Shown: positions 32,247 to 43,945 of the stretch, piece by piece
Position numbering within the stretch: the first letter of the stretch is position 1
How the letters are laid out: each line of letters begins with the position of its first letter
Assembly (NCBI GenBank): GCA_030789695.1
Contig: CM061136.1
Span: forward strand, 136,536,448 to 136,600,447
DNA length: 64,000 bases
Direction: 5' to 3'
From: Scilla litardierei
Taxonomy: Eukaryota; Streptophyta; Magnoliopsida; Asparagales; Asparagaceae
Position numbers and translations under genes: made by a program
The notes under the pieces: model-generated
The model's database searches: none
What the model saw: only the letters and a program-made list of their open reading frames with translations
What the model was told of the DNA's origin: nothing

Positions 32247-34604
32247 CTAACCCTTCGGAAACCAAGTCCAAGAGGAACTTGACTTTCCAACATAATCATT
32301 ATTCAAAATAACATCATTAATATAGGATTGCACATAAACATTCATATCATGATTGCTAGTGTTCTTGGGACCCCAAATAGTGTACATTTTGGGAATCCTC
32401 TTTCTATTGGTTGCATGCACAAAAGGTTGATTTCTATGTGGTGCATGTGGCCTAGGAGCATGAGATCTAGCAATAGCATTATTATGAGCATGAGATCCAT
32501 GATGTGGTGTAGCATACATACGTGGATAAGCATGAGGTGTGTATGCATGAGGATGATTATGAGAGTAGGCATGCACATGTTGATGAGATGTTTGAACAAA
32601 AGCATTAGGATGTGCATGAACATGATTTCGTGCACGTGGGTGTCTCATATGAGTGTTTGCACGTGCTCGTGGGTGCGGAGTATAAAAATCATCATTAATA
32701 TTTGCATGCACCGGTGGAGTAGGATGTGTGTTCCTACGTGGCATAGCATGTGAGTACAAAAATGCATGACCCCTCTTTGGAGGTCTACCCAAAGTGGGTT
32801 TCTTTCCAATCAGGGGTGTGTACGAAGTGGAAGCACTATTGGTAGGAGAACTACCAATGGGGTGTTTGCTCCCACTCGTCGAGGCATCGGATGTCGGCCT
32901 AACAAAGGTGGTAGGCGATTTGGATGAGTCTCCCATCTTATACCCCAAGCCAATGTGGTGTTTGGCCGGAAGTAAGTCATTTAGGATATTATCCAAATGG
33001 CCCTTACCTTTATTGAAATCATTGATACGGCCTAACGTGCACTCATACTTCTCTTTGAGAGAATGCAAAGAAGCATCCAAAGTGGATACTTGCGATGTGA
33101 GTGCATAAACACGTGATTTGAGATTCTTATTCTCAATACTCAAAGTTGAGTTTTGAGACGTCAAATCCGCTATCACATGTTCATCCGAATCCTCAATACG
33201 AACATGCTCAAGTTGAGATTTGAGGGACTTCACCTCATTTCTCAACAAGCCATTATGAGTAAGCAAACTTGCTTTCTCATTGGCGAGTGTCTCAACAATG
33301 GTGTCATTGTTGGTGATGGTAGACTTAGGAGAGGTTTGGAGGTTGACAAGTTCATCTTTGGTCTTATTATATCGATCTACTAATTTAGTAAATTTAGACC
33401 AAATTTCTTGGTTTGCTAACCTCATTTCATCAATAGTAGGTTCTTCGCTTTCATTCTCGCTACCATCCTCGCTTTCATCCTCGCTATCATCGAAGGAGGA
33501 CTTTCGATCTTTTGCCTCATTAGCCATGAAGCAGAGTTTTGCTTTCTCCACTCTTCCATCATCCGACTCTCCACTTGAGGAATCCTCTTCGGAGTCGGTG
33601 AATGTGCCAACAAGTCCTTTCTTGTACTTTCTCGACTTGTCGTACTTTGATGCTTTCCCCTTCTCCTTGTGTTTGTAAAGAGGACAATCCGGTTTGATGT
33701 GTCCTGGCTTGTTGCATTTATAACACACGGGAGTAGAAGCATTAGTCGAACTAACTTTAGATTTATTCAAAGATATACCTTCTCGAAGAAATCGACCGAA
33801 CTTCCTTGCCATACGGGCAATGGATTCCATGTCCAATTCGTCTTCCGATTCTTCATCATCGGTAGATGGAGCGGCCTTGAAGGCAATCGTCTTTTTCTTT
33901 GGCTCATCTTGCTTCAAGTATGCTTTCATCTTTTCCTTCATTCGGATCTTACTATCCTTGCGTACCTCGTAAGACAACAAGGTACCCATTAGTTGTACGA
34001 CGGTATATTTATTCATGTCATTACCTTCCTCGATGGCGAAGGTACGCTTCTCCCAACATGATGGAAGACTGTCGATAATCTTCGCAACTTTCTCCTTTTG
34101 GGTATAGACCTTCCCAAGAGCTTCCAAGTCGTTTGATATATCCACGAAGCGAGCGTAATATTCCTTCATGGTTTTGCCCTGCTCTATATGAAACAACTCA
34201 AATTCTTTATTAGCAACGACGAGTTTAGAATCTTTTACCGTACTCGATCCTTCGTGCAATATGAGGAGTTGGTTCCATATTTGATATGCACTCTTACATG
34301 TGCATATCTTGTTGAAGTCCTCGGGCTCCAACGCACAATTCAAGGCATTCATTGCCTTGGCATTGGCTACTTCCGCGGCGACCTCCGCGGGAGTCCACTT
34401 CGCGAAATCTTCTTCTGAAGGCTCGACATACTCCGTCATGGTGGCTCTCCATAGTGAAGCGCTCCGGAGGAAAATTTGCATCCGGCATTTCCAGTACCCA
34501 TAGTTGGTACCGTTGAAGTGTGGAGGCCTGACTGAGGATAGTCCTTCCATAACTGAAGAAGCTCCATCGCGGTTCTTGAAGACGTTGTAGTCGTTGTTCG
34601 TCAT
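32247..34604 (-). CDS. Intact SIRE-like Gag of E2 (785 aa)
   Basis: Gag forms the virus-like particle and packages the element's RNA. The N-terminus MTNNDYNVFKNRDGASSV leads into a Copia gag capsid domain (residues ~25-240: NGTNYGYWKCRMQIFLRS, CKSAYQIWNQLLILHEG, YYARFVDISNDLEALGK). A CCHC zinc knuckle CYKCNKPGHIKPDC follows (nt ~33727-33683), then an acidic Ser-rich segment, a coiled-coil-like stretch (~480-560), an S/T-rich linker and a His/Arg-rich tail (~630-735). The frame ends SSSWTWFPKG. It has no stops or shifts, unlike the gag genes of E1 and E3. That fits recent insertion or selection for gag function, which would support mobilisation using pol from a relative. The start was chosen from homology to E1 MTNNDNKAV. 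Confidence 0.92.
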   Translation of the reverse strand: MTNNDYNVFKNRDGASSVMEGLSSVRPPHFNGTNYGYWKCRMQIFLRSASLWRATMTEYVEPSEEDFAKWTPAEVAAEVANAKAMNALNCALEPEDFNKICTCKSAYQIWNQLLILHEGSSTVKDSKLVVANKEFELFHIEQGKTMKEYYARFVDISNDLEALGKVYTQKEKVAKIIDSLPSCWEKRTFAIEEGNDMNKYTVVQLMGTLLSYEVRKDSKIRMKEKMKAYLKQDEPKKKTIAFKAAPSTDDEESEDELDMESIARMARKFGRFLREGISLNKSKVSSTNASTPVCYKCNKPGHIKPDCPLYKHKEKGKASKYDKSRKYKKGLVGTFTDSEEDSSSGESDDGRVEKAKLCFMANEAKDRKSSFDDSEDESEDGSENESEEPTIDEMRLANQEIWSKFTKLVDRYNKTKDELVNLQTSPKSTITNNDTIVETLANEKASLLTHNGLLRNEVKSLKSQLEHVRIEDSDEHVIADLTSQNSTLSIENKNLKSRVYALTSQVSTLDASLHSLKEKYECTLGRINDFNKGKGHLDNILNDLLPAKHHIGLGYKMGDSSKSPTTFVRPTSDASTSGSKHPIGSSPTNSASTSYTPLIGKKPTLGRPPKRGHAFLYSHAMPRRNTHPTPPVHANINDDFYTPHPRARANTHMRHPRARNHVHAHPNAFVQTSHQHVHAYSHNHPHAYTPHAYPRMYATPHHGSHAHNNAIARSHAPRPHAPHRNQPFVHATNRKRIPKMYTIWGPKNTSNHDMNVYVQSYINDVILNNDYVGKSSSSWTWFPKG

Positions 34605-34640
34605 AGCTTTGAACTTTGGCTATGTGTAGCTTTGAACTTG

Positions 34641-34652
34641 GCTCTGATACCA
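34641..34652 (-). other. Primer-binding site of E2 (tRNA-Met)
   Basis: TGGTATCAGAGC on the minus strand, 2 nt inside the 5' LTR, complementary to the 3' end of initiator tRNA-Met. Confidence 0.9.
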
Positions 34653-34654
34653 AT

Positions 34655-36382
34655 TGTAGTGCCCTGGGAAGCTACTGCACATGTACTAAGGGGGGGTGAA
34701 TAGTACTTTTAAATAATAGGGAGAGTTATTCCTAATTATCGTGCAATTAACAAACAACGATGCGGAATAACTACAATCAAGAATTAATGCAAACGCAAAC
34801 ACAATGGTTTAATGGGTTCGGATTCACCCAAGTCTCCCCGACTTGTTCCCGGTGATCCTACGTCCCAACCACCCGGATCCCTTCCGGATCCCTTCCGGAT
34901 ACTTGAGTTAGAAACCCTAACTCAAGATTTCCAATATGAACACTTGCAAAAACCTCACAAGTGCAATCGACCTACAATCGATGACCGTGACTCCCACAAC
35001 CCGGGATCACGCAAAACCTCTCACAACCGAGAGTATACAATTCAAATATAACTGAAATGAAATGCTTACCAACAAAATACCTATGCCTTGAGATTTCTTA
35101 CCAAATTAGGGCAAAGAGGATTTTGATGGAGGAAGAGTCACCAAACCCTAGCTTCAAGAAGATGATCAGCAATGGAAGCCTAGGGATGAGATGGATGACC
35201 TAGAATCAAGCCCTTGGCTTGGAAGGCTCACAATCAATGAATCTCTCTTGAGGAATAAGAGTGAGGGAGAGATTCTTGAGAATGGGAGAGCTTGAAGATG
35301 AGAGTTGAAAGCTTCTCTTTTAATCAATAGAACTCTGAAATAGCAGCCTTGGATCCTATGAAATAACCCCTTCAGGTATTTAAAGGATCAAGAGAAAATA
35401 GAGAGAGGAACGTCGCTTTCAAAACTCCAACGGATCTAAATCTGAAGCAGACTAGTCGGTCTAAGAAGGATCACTGACCGACTAGTTCATCAACTAGTCG
35501 GTCGGTGATTCAACATGGACCGACTAACAGCTCGACAGCCAAAAGAGAGATTTCCAGGCAACATGAACTAGTCGGTCTAAGAAGACTTGCCAACCGACTA
35601 GTTTGCCAACTAGTCGGTCGGTGAGTGTTCTTTGACCGACTGAGAGTGAAATGTACGAAGCTGAATACAAGTTACACTAGTCGGTCTAAGAACAAATGCT
35701 GACCGACTAGTTTCACAACTAGTCGGTCGTTGAATGTTCTTGGACCGACTAACTGCAAACAGTAACTCAGGCTGTACAGAGGCAAGCTCAACTAGTCGGT
35801 CTGAGAAGGATTCCTAACCGACTAGATCGTCATCTAGTCGGTCGGTGAACCTTCTTTGACCGACTAATTGATCGACATGGCTGAGCTGAAATGAGTTAGG
35901 ACATCTAGTCGGTTCATGAAGAGTTGCCGACCGACTAGATCGTCATCTAGTCGGTTGGTGACTCTACTTGAACCAACTAAGATGCACTAGAAGCCGAGGG
36001 AAGAAGCGATAGGCTTCGGGAAAGTTTCTAATGGCTTCTAAGATAATCCTAGCTCTAAGATATGAGCGATATGAAGATAGACATGTAAGAATTACTCAAG
36101 GCTTAACATTCTATAAATCGAAGCAAAAAGACTATGAATAAAACCTTAAGGAACGGTCTTCGAAAGCTTCGATCAAATCTTCATGACTTCCAAAAAGGTC
36201 CAAAAGCTTCAACGAAGCTTTAGGCATTGAATACGAGCTTTGAGAAGTCTTAAGATGTCGCTTTGAGTGTTCTCGTGAATTTGGCGACGATCTCCATAAC
36301 TGCGCTCACAAATTGTTAGTTCATGATATATTTATGTTTGCTCATCATCCAAAACCAAATCCGGGGAGTCCAATACTCAACA
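34655..36382 (-). repeat. 5' LTR of E2 (1728 bp)
   Basis: It pairs with 29261-30976 and is 12 bp longer because of an 11-bp tandem duplication and one added A. In LTR sense it begins TGTTGAGTATTGG. Confidence 0.93.
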
Positions 36383-36387
36383 CTTGA
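36383..36387. repeat. TSD of E2, right copy (CTTGA)
   Basis: Matches 29256-29260. Confidence 0.92.
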
Positions 36388-37327
36388 TGTGTCATGGCTT
36401 ATTGCATTTGAAACACAAAGGAGCAGAGGCATTAGTAGAACCAACATTGTATTAGTTCTTGAAATTACCTTTTCGAAAAACCCGGTTGAACTTCTTTGCC
36501 ATGAGGGCCAAAGATTCCATGTCCAACTCAGTTTCCGATTCTTCACTATCGGTAGGTGTGGTAGGGGAGGCTTTAAAAGCAATCGCCTTTTTCTTCGGCT
36601 CTTCTTGCTTCAAGAACGTCTTCATCATGTCCTGCATCTTGATCTTGATATCCTTGCGTACCTCATAAGACATTAAGGTACCTATTAATTGAACAACAGT
36701 ATATTTTGACATATCATTACCTTCCTCGATAGCGTAGGTTCGCTTTTCCCAACTCGAATGAAGTCCGTCAATGATCTTTGCGACTTTCTCTTCTTGGGTA
36801 TAGGTCTTCCCAAGAGCTTCCAATTCGTTGGTTAGAACCACGAAGCGAGCATAGTACTCCTTAATTCTTTCACCCTGTTCCATGTGAAATAACTCGAATT
36901 CTTTGTCAGCAACAGTGAGTTTAGAGTGTTTTATCTTGCTCGTTCCCTCGTGTAAGATGAGGAGTTGATTCCAAATCTGATATGCACTCTTACAGGTGCA
37001 TATCTTGTTGAAGTCTTCATGCTCCAGTGCACATTGTAAGGCATTCATTGCCTTGGCATTGCTCACCTCTGTGGCGACCTCCGGTTGAGTCCACTGTGTG
37101 AAGTCTTCTTCAGTGGGCTCAACGTACTCCGTTAATGTGGCTCTGCAAAGTGATGCGCTCCGGAGGAAAGTTTCCATCCGGTATTTTCAGTACCCATAGT
37201 TGGTACCATTTAAGTGAGGAGGCCTGGTTGAGGAGTATCCTTCAACCACTGAAGAGGCTTCTTCACGATTCTTGTAGGAGCTGTAGTCGGGTGGTGGTCG
37301 AACGGCCTTGTTGTCGTTGTTTGTCAT
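36388..37327 (-). pseudogene. Gag of E1, N-terminal part
   Basis: The start codon is at 37327 (MTNNDNKAVRPPPDYSSY). The capsid domain follows, with the same CKSAYQIWNQLLILHEG motif as E2. It is broken by a stop after NGTNYGY (a W codon changed to TGA), a frameshift or stop near 36450 and a stop in place of the glycine of the zinc knuckle (CFKCNKP then TGA). The E2 insertion falls directly after the HIK of the knuckle, so the last cysteine is 7 kb away at 29255. Confidence 0.85.
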
Positions 37328-37340
37328 AGCTATGAACTTG

Positions 37341-37352
37341 GCTCTGATACCA
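37341..37352 (-). other. Primer-binding site of E1 (tRNA-Met)
   Basis: TGGTATCAGAGC on the minus strand just inside the 5' LTR. Confidence 0.9.
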
Positions 37353-37354
37353 AA

Positions 37355-38879
37355 TGTAATGCCCTGGAAGCTACTGCACAAGTACTAGAGGGGGGTGAAT
37401 AGTAATTTAAAATAATCAAGAGTATAATTCCTAATTATTTTGTAATCACAAACTATGCGGAATAAATAAGAACAACAAGAATAACACAATGCAAACAATA
37501 GATATAATGGGTTCGGATCCACCCAAGTCTCCCCGACTTGTTCCCGGTGATCCTACGTCCCAGACACCCGGATCCCTTCCGGCTACTTGAGTTAGAATCC
37601 ACTAACTTAAGTTTTCACTAAAAAACTTCTTGTAGAAACTACTACAAGATCGATCAATACAACAAACGAATCGTGACTCCCACAAACCGGGATCACGAAC
37701 TTCTCTCACAACCAGAGAGCAAACTTATAATAAAGAGTTAAATGAAATAAACAGAACTCACCATAAATTCCTATGCCTTGAGAAATACTTACGAATTTAG
37801 GGCAAGGAAGGATGATGAGAAGAGATGATCACGAAACCCTAGCACCACCAAGATGGACAGAGGAAGATGGCTAGGATGATGATGATGATCGTGATTCAAC
37901 CTTTCAGAAGTATAAACGCACACCAACTGAAAATCTCTTTGAGAAATTAGGTCACAAAGGAGAGAGAGATTTTCGCGAGAGAGAGAGAGAGAGAGCCCTT
38001 CAAAATTGATATTCGATAGATCTGAAAATATATCTGAATCCTCTCTCATATTAGAGGAATTTACATGTTTGAAACGTATCAAACATACATGGAAAGAATC
38101 AAAACAGATCAAGAAAAATCTTGGAAATAAAAACTCCAACAGCTGGAAAAATAAAGCAGCTTAATCGGTCTAAGAAGGATCACTGACCGATTAGTTTGAG
38201 AACTAGTCGGTCGGTGAACCTTCTTGGACCGACTAGATGGTTGACAGAGAATTGAGTAAAATAAGAAGGGTAAACTAGTCGGTCTAAGAAGAAACACTAA
38301 CCGACTAGTTTGACAACTAGTCGGCCGGTGAACCTTCTTGGACCGACTAATTTGTCAACAGTGAATAGGCTGAAATACACAAAGACAACTAGTCGGTTCA
38401 AGAAGAATTTCCAACCGATTAGATTGTCATCTAGTCGATTGGTTCTTCTACTTGAACCAACTAAGATGCACAAAAAACCATGAAAAGAAGCGATAAGCTA
38501 AGGAACCCTTCCTAATGGCTTCTAAGGCAATCCTAGAGATAAGATAAGATAAGATAGACATGAGGATAAATAGGCAAGTAAGACTCAAGGCTTAACATTC
38601 TTAGAAACGAAGCTAGAAGACAATATAAATAGACACGACAAACCGTCTTCAAAGCTTCAACATGATGATTCTAAATCCCTTGACTTCATAAACAACTCCT
38701 TGAGCTTCAACGAAGCTTCAGGCACAACGATCATGCGCTCTAAAGAAATCTTGAGACGTCGCTTGAGATCTACAAAGTAAATTGGCGACGATCTCCATAA
38801 CTACGCTCAAAGAGAATTAGTACCCGATATTTATGTTTGTTCATCATCAAAACCAAATCAGGGGAATCAATACTCAACA
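37355..38879 (-). repeat. 5' LTR of E1 (1525 bp)
   Basis: Direct repeat of 22305-23830, with hairpin array at 38163-38463 and a short GA repeat near 37960-37996. CAGTA follows at 38880. Confidence 0.92.
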
Positions 38880-38884
38880 CAGTA
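38880..38884. repeat. TSD of E1, right copy (CAGTA)
   Basis: Matches 22300-22304. H sequence resumes after it. Confidence 0.9.
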
Positions 38885-40534
38885 TGTTCAAGCTACCTTT
38901 CATAGAGGCAAGTGACAGGATAGCATGCATTTATTTTGTTGGACCCAGAGCTCAAAGAAATCATTGTCCTTAAGCATATGCTAAGAAGGTTATTTTAATG
39001 TCAATGAGAACATAGTTTAATCTATCAATTAGAATTTGAGTTGATATTCCATTAACCAACCATTTAGACCAACTACCTTTTTCTCTTAGAATATTATGTT
39101 TTTGATTCCATTGGTAAACATAGAACTAGCCAAGTTTAGCATATGTTCAATTTTAACTATAAATAGAATGGCTTTTATCTAACTATATCCTCTGACTATT
39201 TTGCGATCATTTTTTTCCATAATAATGAACGATTTAATTAAATTAAATTAAATGGGAAAGAGATCCAACCACCCTGAGTCTAACAACCTTGAGTGTGCTC
39301 AACAAATTGCTTGACTCTGTGATTGGTAGATGACTCTTCATTAATCATATCATATATGATTCCCTTATTGGTTTTTACCCCTAGCCACTTATGATCATGA
39401 GTGTGCTCATCCAAATCACAATGATTAGTCTAGTCACACCCTTGTTTCGTGTCTAGCGTAACTTACGCCAACTCTCGGTGTATGGGCACGACGCGACGGT
39501 TTGGGTTAAGTCTAGACTACATCTCATGCATTAAGAAGTTAGTTTCCATAAAGTATCAATAACATAGCTTGAGGTGATCAACAATTATAACAAAGAACCT
39601 ATAATTGCCAACCTCTAAAACAAGGAGGGTTACGGCTAATCTTGGACAAGATTTTTAACGTAATTGACTAGATATAATCGACAATGTCACATAATCATAA
39701 TTTGCATCCTTACGGTCCAGCGGAACACGACCAAGGATTTGACTAGGCCATGATCACTATCCCTAGGCAAGCTAGGGTGATCTTCAACACTAGTCAAAAC
39801 ATACTAGACCGGATCATGGTCCATTGAAGGAAACTTATTATTCATGTGTGTCCCGTTCAATTAGAAATGGCTTTATTAAAACTAGTTAATCATATCAACT
39901 AGTTGAGTCCTAAAATTCGGAATTATTAGGATTGGTTAATAACTTTTATTAATGTCCTTATCGACTATAAGGATTTTTAAGGTGCTATCCTAAACATGTA
40001 TTAGGCATTTTAAAATTCAAGTTGCTACAATTTTAAATCATAGCCTTTTGTTCGCAATTTTTATTAAAACAATTAAAGTAATAATTTAGAGAGGGCTTTC
40101 CTAAACAGGAATTTAATTTCATAGCATGTCCAAAAATTTATCTCATAATATTCTGGAAGTTTTTAATGGCTATCCTAAAAGTCTTTCTTGAATTATCGGA
40201 TAATCAAAAATTTAACTAATATAAACATTAAAATTATTAACTAAACAATTTAGTATAATAACAAAGCAATAAAATTTATCTCATAAAATTTCTTGCTAAA
40301 CATGCAACCTAAAAGTTATCGCATAAGTTTAAGTTACATCCAAAAAATTATCACATAATTTTAAAGACTTAATTTTAAAATAAAATTAAATCTAATTTTC
40401 AAAAAAAAATTCGAAAATAAAACGTTTCTATAAAAACGACATTTTTAAAGTTTAAATTAAAACCTCCATCTGATGAAGAAGTATGCTGCATCATATTCAA
40501 TTTATAAATTGCAAATCATAGATTAGGTAGACTT
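38885..40534 (-). other. Decayed 5' interior of H
   Basis: A/T-rich, no open frame. By position, between the primer site and the integrase remnants, it should be gag and protease, but I cannot recognise either. CTTGAGTGTGCTCAACAA-type phrases recur near 22118 and 39290 within H. Confidence 0.5.
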
Positions 40535-40546
40535 GCTCTGATACCA
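40535..40546 (-). other. Primer-binding site of H (tRNA-Met)
   Basis: TGGTATCAGAGC on the minus strand one base inside the 5' LTR. Confidence 0.9.
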
Positions 40547-40547
40547 A

Positions 40548-41966
40548 TGTTGGGTTTTCTGGGTCCTTAGGGCCATAAAATCGACGTCCGGCCTAAGTCG
40601 GTCGGACGACGAAATCAAAATTGCAGTGGAAAAATAGATTTAAAACTATTTTAAATCTAGCCCTAAAGAGAACAACCCTAGCCAGAATCTCTACTATCCC
40701 GGGGTTGGGTCCGAACAACCCCTAAGGATAGATCTATCAACCTATTTGCAATTATAAACGCATGCTAAATTAATTTAAACTACATACCTTTCACTTCGTT
40801 TCCGCAGAATACAAAGCGTCGTTTTCAGTAATGTTTCTTTGGCCCACCACGACGCTTCTCCTAAGCCGAACCGCATCCCAAGCCACTCCTCATCCCGAGC
40901 CGAATCGCTTACCGAACCGCACCGCGTCCCGAGGCGAGCAACCCCCTTATCGCCGAGCCAACCACGCGCCGAAGAAGATTTCACCTTGAGTGGGTCCTCC
41001 GTCAAGACTTCGGATCTGATCTGAGCTCCTTCGTAGCTTTGCTAAAGCCTGATCAGGAGAAATGAAGAATTTAGGGAGAAATGGAATAATTTATTTAAGT
41101 ATTAATCCGAGCGTGCTCCAAACTTTTCGGAGCTTCTCGGATTTGGAGACTTGGTGCGAGTTTTCAAGGAGAGTGTTGGCCCCTATTTATATATGCGGCT
41201 GACCACTCCCCTTTTCATCATATCCGATGTGGGACTAAAGATATGGAGTGGGAAAATTAACTAAAGTTTGCCTTTCACAAAGGCAATCTTTAGCGAATTG
41301 TTTCTCCATCACCGTTGAGCTTCGTAATTGATACAACCTATCAAATCAAAGAACATTGAATGGTGAACGCATAGGAACAAACGGTGCTCAATTTCGACTT
41401 CGTTTGACCCCTCAAACGTGTATCTAAAGTTCAACCCAAAATGTATTTTTGCACAAAAACTAGCCGTGAAAAGGGATTCCAAAGACCCTAATTTGTGGGC
41501 CCCAAACTGGGGCCCACATATGTTTTCGGTAGCGCCCGCCTGCAGAGCGGGTGGGCCCCGTTGGGCCTGTATGTGGGAGCGCCTGCCCGCTCAACGGGCC
41601 CGTTTGCAAGAGCGCACGCCCGCTGAGCGGGCGGGCTCTGCCTGGGCCATGCCTAGGCCTAAGCCCAAGCCCAAGCGGCCATCGCCTGGGCTTGGGCCCC
41701 ATGGTTTTGTGCCTTTAAATCTTGTTTAAAAGTCTTTTAAATAGCCTATTGGACTCGTTTGAACTCCGATTTGAGCGTGGTTTTCTCCGTGACCTTCACA
41801 GGAAAATCCTCTTCGATTCTATGCTTTTATAAAATATATTTGTAAACATTTTACAATATGTATTTTATTTTCTATTGCATCATATGCAATAATCCACATC
41901 TTTAATATTAAAATCCATTTGCATCAAATACAAATGAACTGAACTGAGAGCATACATCCCTCAACA
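40548..41966 (-). repeat. 5' LTR of H (1419 bp)
   Basis: Complete, starting TGTTGAGAG-type sequence at 41966 in LTR sense and ending AACCCAACA at 40548. It holds a GC-rich palindromic block (about 41535-41700) upstream of TATATAAATA (41193-41184). Confidence 0.88.
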
Positions 41967-42546
41967 ATTAGAATAGTAATTAGTGTAAGGTAAAAGTGAT
42001 TAGTGAATGGTAATTAGCAATATAATATCAAAATACCCATTGATCACATACGACTCTGAAAAATTACGAAAACATAGCCACGGGTTGGTATCATCGCGAT
42101 GATGGTGAATACGAGGTCCATTTCAAAGTTTGAGCTATGAAAGTACGAGTTTTGGGCCAAAATGTTTAGGTCGCGGGTTTGCGGGTTCTAGGTCGATTTG
42201 ACGACAGAAAATTTCGAAATTAATATGAGGAGCACTAAACTATCATAGAATCACATGGCAGAAGTTTGAAATTGTATTGATAACGTTTATATAGAAAATT
42301 AATTGATACGGCTATATCAGTAACAATTAAGTAGAAAATATTATATAAACTATTTAAACTTTTTGACGACACTTAAACTTATGAATACATGTTATAACTA
42401 GTATGATGATACGAAAATATTTTTTATATAATTGATTTGAAACTTTTTTAATATAAAACTTCTGACAAACCATTTGAAAATATCTTCAAAGTATAAAAAT
42501 ACGTAGAATACGAAAATACGTGTACTGATGAATACGGGTCGTCACA
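41967..42546 (-). repeat. LTR fragment of a Tekay/Del-like Gypsy family
   Basis: In LTR sense it starts TGTGACGACCCGTATTC at 42546 and is homologous to 51960-52500 and, more distantly, to 46590-47100. It is cut on the left by the H LTR. The sequence right of 42546 is not a polypurine tract, so this is a 5' or solo LTR, probably inserted into the Copia LTR that follows. Confidence 0.75.
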
Positions 42547-43472
42547 TTTTATAGCCAAACTGTTTTTAAATTTCATATCTTTATCTTGTGTGTATTTTTA
42601 TATCTTCTTTTAAGATCTTTTTATTTGGCTATTACAAGTTGTTTTTCAAATCCTTTCTACTTCATTTTGAATATTCTTAAAATGATTTTAAAGCAACAAA
42701 AGTTTCTTGATCACATTGAATCATCTAATACTCTTTGTGTGATAAAAGAAAGATTAATTCTTTAGCCACATAGAGCACAATTGCACATTCTTCTTGGCTA
42801 TAGAATTGTGGGGTGTAAAACCAATCTTCACTAATGTATTGTGGTGAATTGGAGCTTGATCTTACTTTGAGCCCCTTGGAGATAAGGGTGTTGGAAATCC
42901 TAGCTACGGCTTGGTGTTGTTGTTGTAAATCCTAGTTGAGCCTAGGTGGTTGGAAATCCTAGTGGTGGAACTAGATCGTTGGATCCTAGCGAGTGAATCT
43001 AGGTAATTGTATTGCTAAGGCAATAGTGGATTTAATCTCGATCTGTGACGGTCGGGGATTGGATGTACCCAGGTGGGGAACCAGGATAAAATCACTTGTC
43101 TCTGTGTGTGAATTTTCTGTGATTGATTATTGTCATTTACTTTACGCTCATTTATTTATTGTTTAAATATATGTCACTTGCAATCGCATGTTAATTTATT
43201 CTTGCTCATTAATTGCAATCCTTTATTTCATTCCGTTGTGGGATCTATTTTATTGCAGTTACTCTTTTGATCTTAATTGTTAATATATCGTCTCTCTTAA
43301 TTTGGAGATCATCGTGTTGATTAAGGACCAAGCGTAGATCGCTCTAATTGGTTCCTTATGCAACATTGGAAGGAAAGTTATTCTTTGTGTTGTTAATTTG
43401 CAAAAACGTTTTATCCATACAACATTATTCAACCCCCCTTCTAGTGTTGTTTACCATCCACAGGATCCAACA
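42547..43472 (+). repeat. Partial Copia 5' LTR (element L)
   Basis: Ends CAGGATCCAACA directly before a tRNA-Met primer site (TGGTATCAAAGC at 43475-43486, one change from TGGTATCAGAGC). The upstream part is lost at 42547. Confidence 0.75.
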
Positions 43473-43497
43473 CTTGGTATCAAAGCAAGGTTAAGCG

Positions 43498-43860
43498 ATG
43501 GCATCAACTTCTTTCCATAATGAAGGACTTAACACTCTTCGACCACCTCTCTTCGACGGCACGAACTATGCCAACTGGAAGATCCTTATGATGATACATC
43601 TCCAGTCAGTTGACATAGACGTTTGGACAATAACGAAGAACAAATACACAGCGCCGATCACCTAGATGGAGAAATGGTCTACAGAGGAGAAGAAAGCCGG
43701 CAACATAAATGCCAAAGCGATGAATACTTTGTTCTGTGCTGTAACCAGACCAGAATTCAACTGAATCTCAGTGTGTGACTGCTCATCAGATCTGGCACAC
43801 ACTTGAGGTAAGTCATGAGGGAACGGCCAATGTAAAAGAGTCGTGAGGGAACCGCTCCCT
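43498..43860 (+). pseudogene. Copia gag N-terminus of element L, truncated
   Basis: Starts at 43498 (MASTSFHNEGLNTLRPPLF), then DGTNYANWKILMMIHLQSVD, KWSTEEKKAGNINAKAMNTL, a recognisable Copia gag N-terminus of SIRE type. Several stops are present (after TAPIT and after RPEFN), and the sequence is lost by about 43870 before any zinc knuckle. Confidence 0.75.
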
Positions 43861-43945
43861 TTTAGTTGCTAGGATCTAACAACTCCAAATAATTTGAACT
43901 GATACTCGGATTCCCATTCAGTATTGCTGCTCCCTTGCTTTTGAC

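Larger units (their letters stand above)
29261..36382 (-). mobile_element. Young gag-only SIRE-like element E2 (7122 bp)
   Basis: Near-identical LTRs (29261-30976, 34655-36382), a tRNA-Met primer site, a polypurine tract and a perfect 5-bp target duplication. The interior is only 3.7 kb. It has an uninterrupted 785-codon gag followed by 1.27 kb of non-coding DNA, with pol entirely absent. It is a TR-GAG-type non-autonomous relative of E1/E3, nested inside E1. Confidence 0.93.
22305..38879 (-). mobile_element. SIRE-like Copia element E1, split by E2
   Basis: LTRs at 22305-23830 and 37355-38879 with a tRNA-Met primer site inside the right one, a polypurine tract inside the left one and CAGTA duplicated outside. 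Removing the nested E2 and its extra duplicated target leaves about 9.4 kb. Gag and pol are present but broken. Unlike E3 there is no extra ORF after pol. Confidence 0.92.
11964..41966 (-). mobile_element. Old minus-strand Copia element H hosting nested insertions
   Basis: Direct repeats at 11964-13316 and 40548-41966 are its 3' and 5' LTRs. An initiator tRNA-Met primer site lies inside the right LTR, and a GTGGGATA purine tract lies inside the left one. The interior is cut by E0 (14590-20444) and E1 (22305-38879), each flanked by a 5-bp duplication of H sequence. Removing these leaves about 4.8 kb of decayed interior, with integrase remnants near 21280-21550. The left LTR lacks its first ~30 bp, so H's own TSD cannot be checked. 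Confidence 0.85.
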
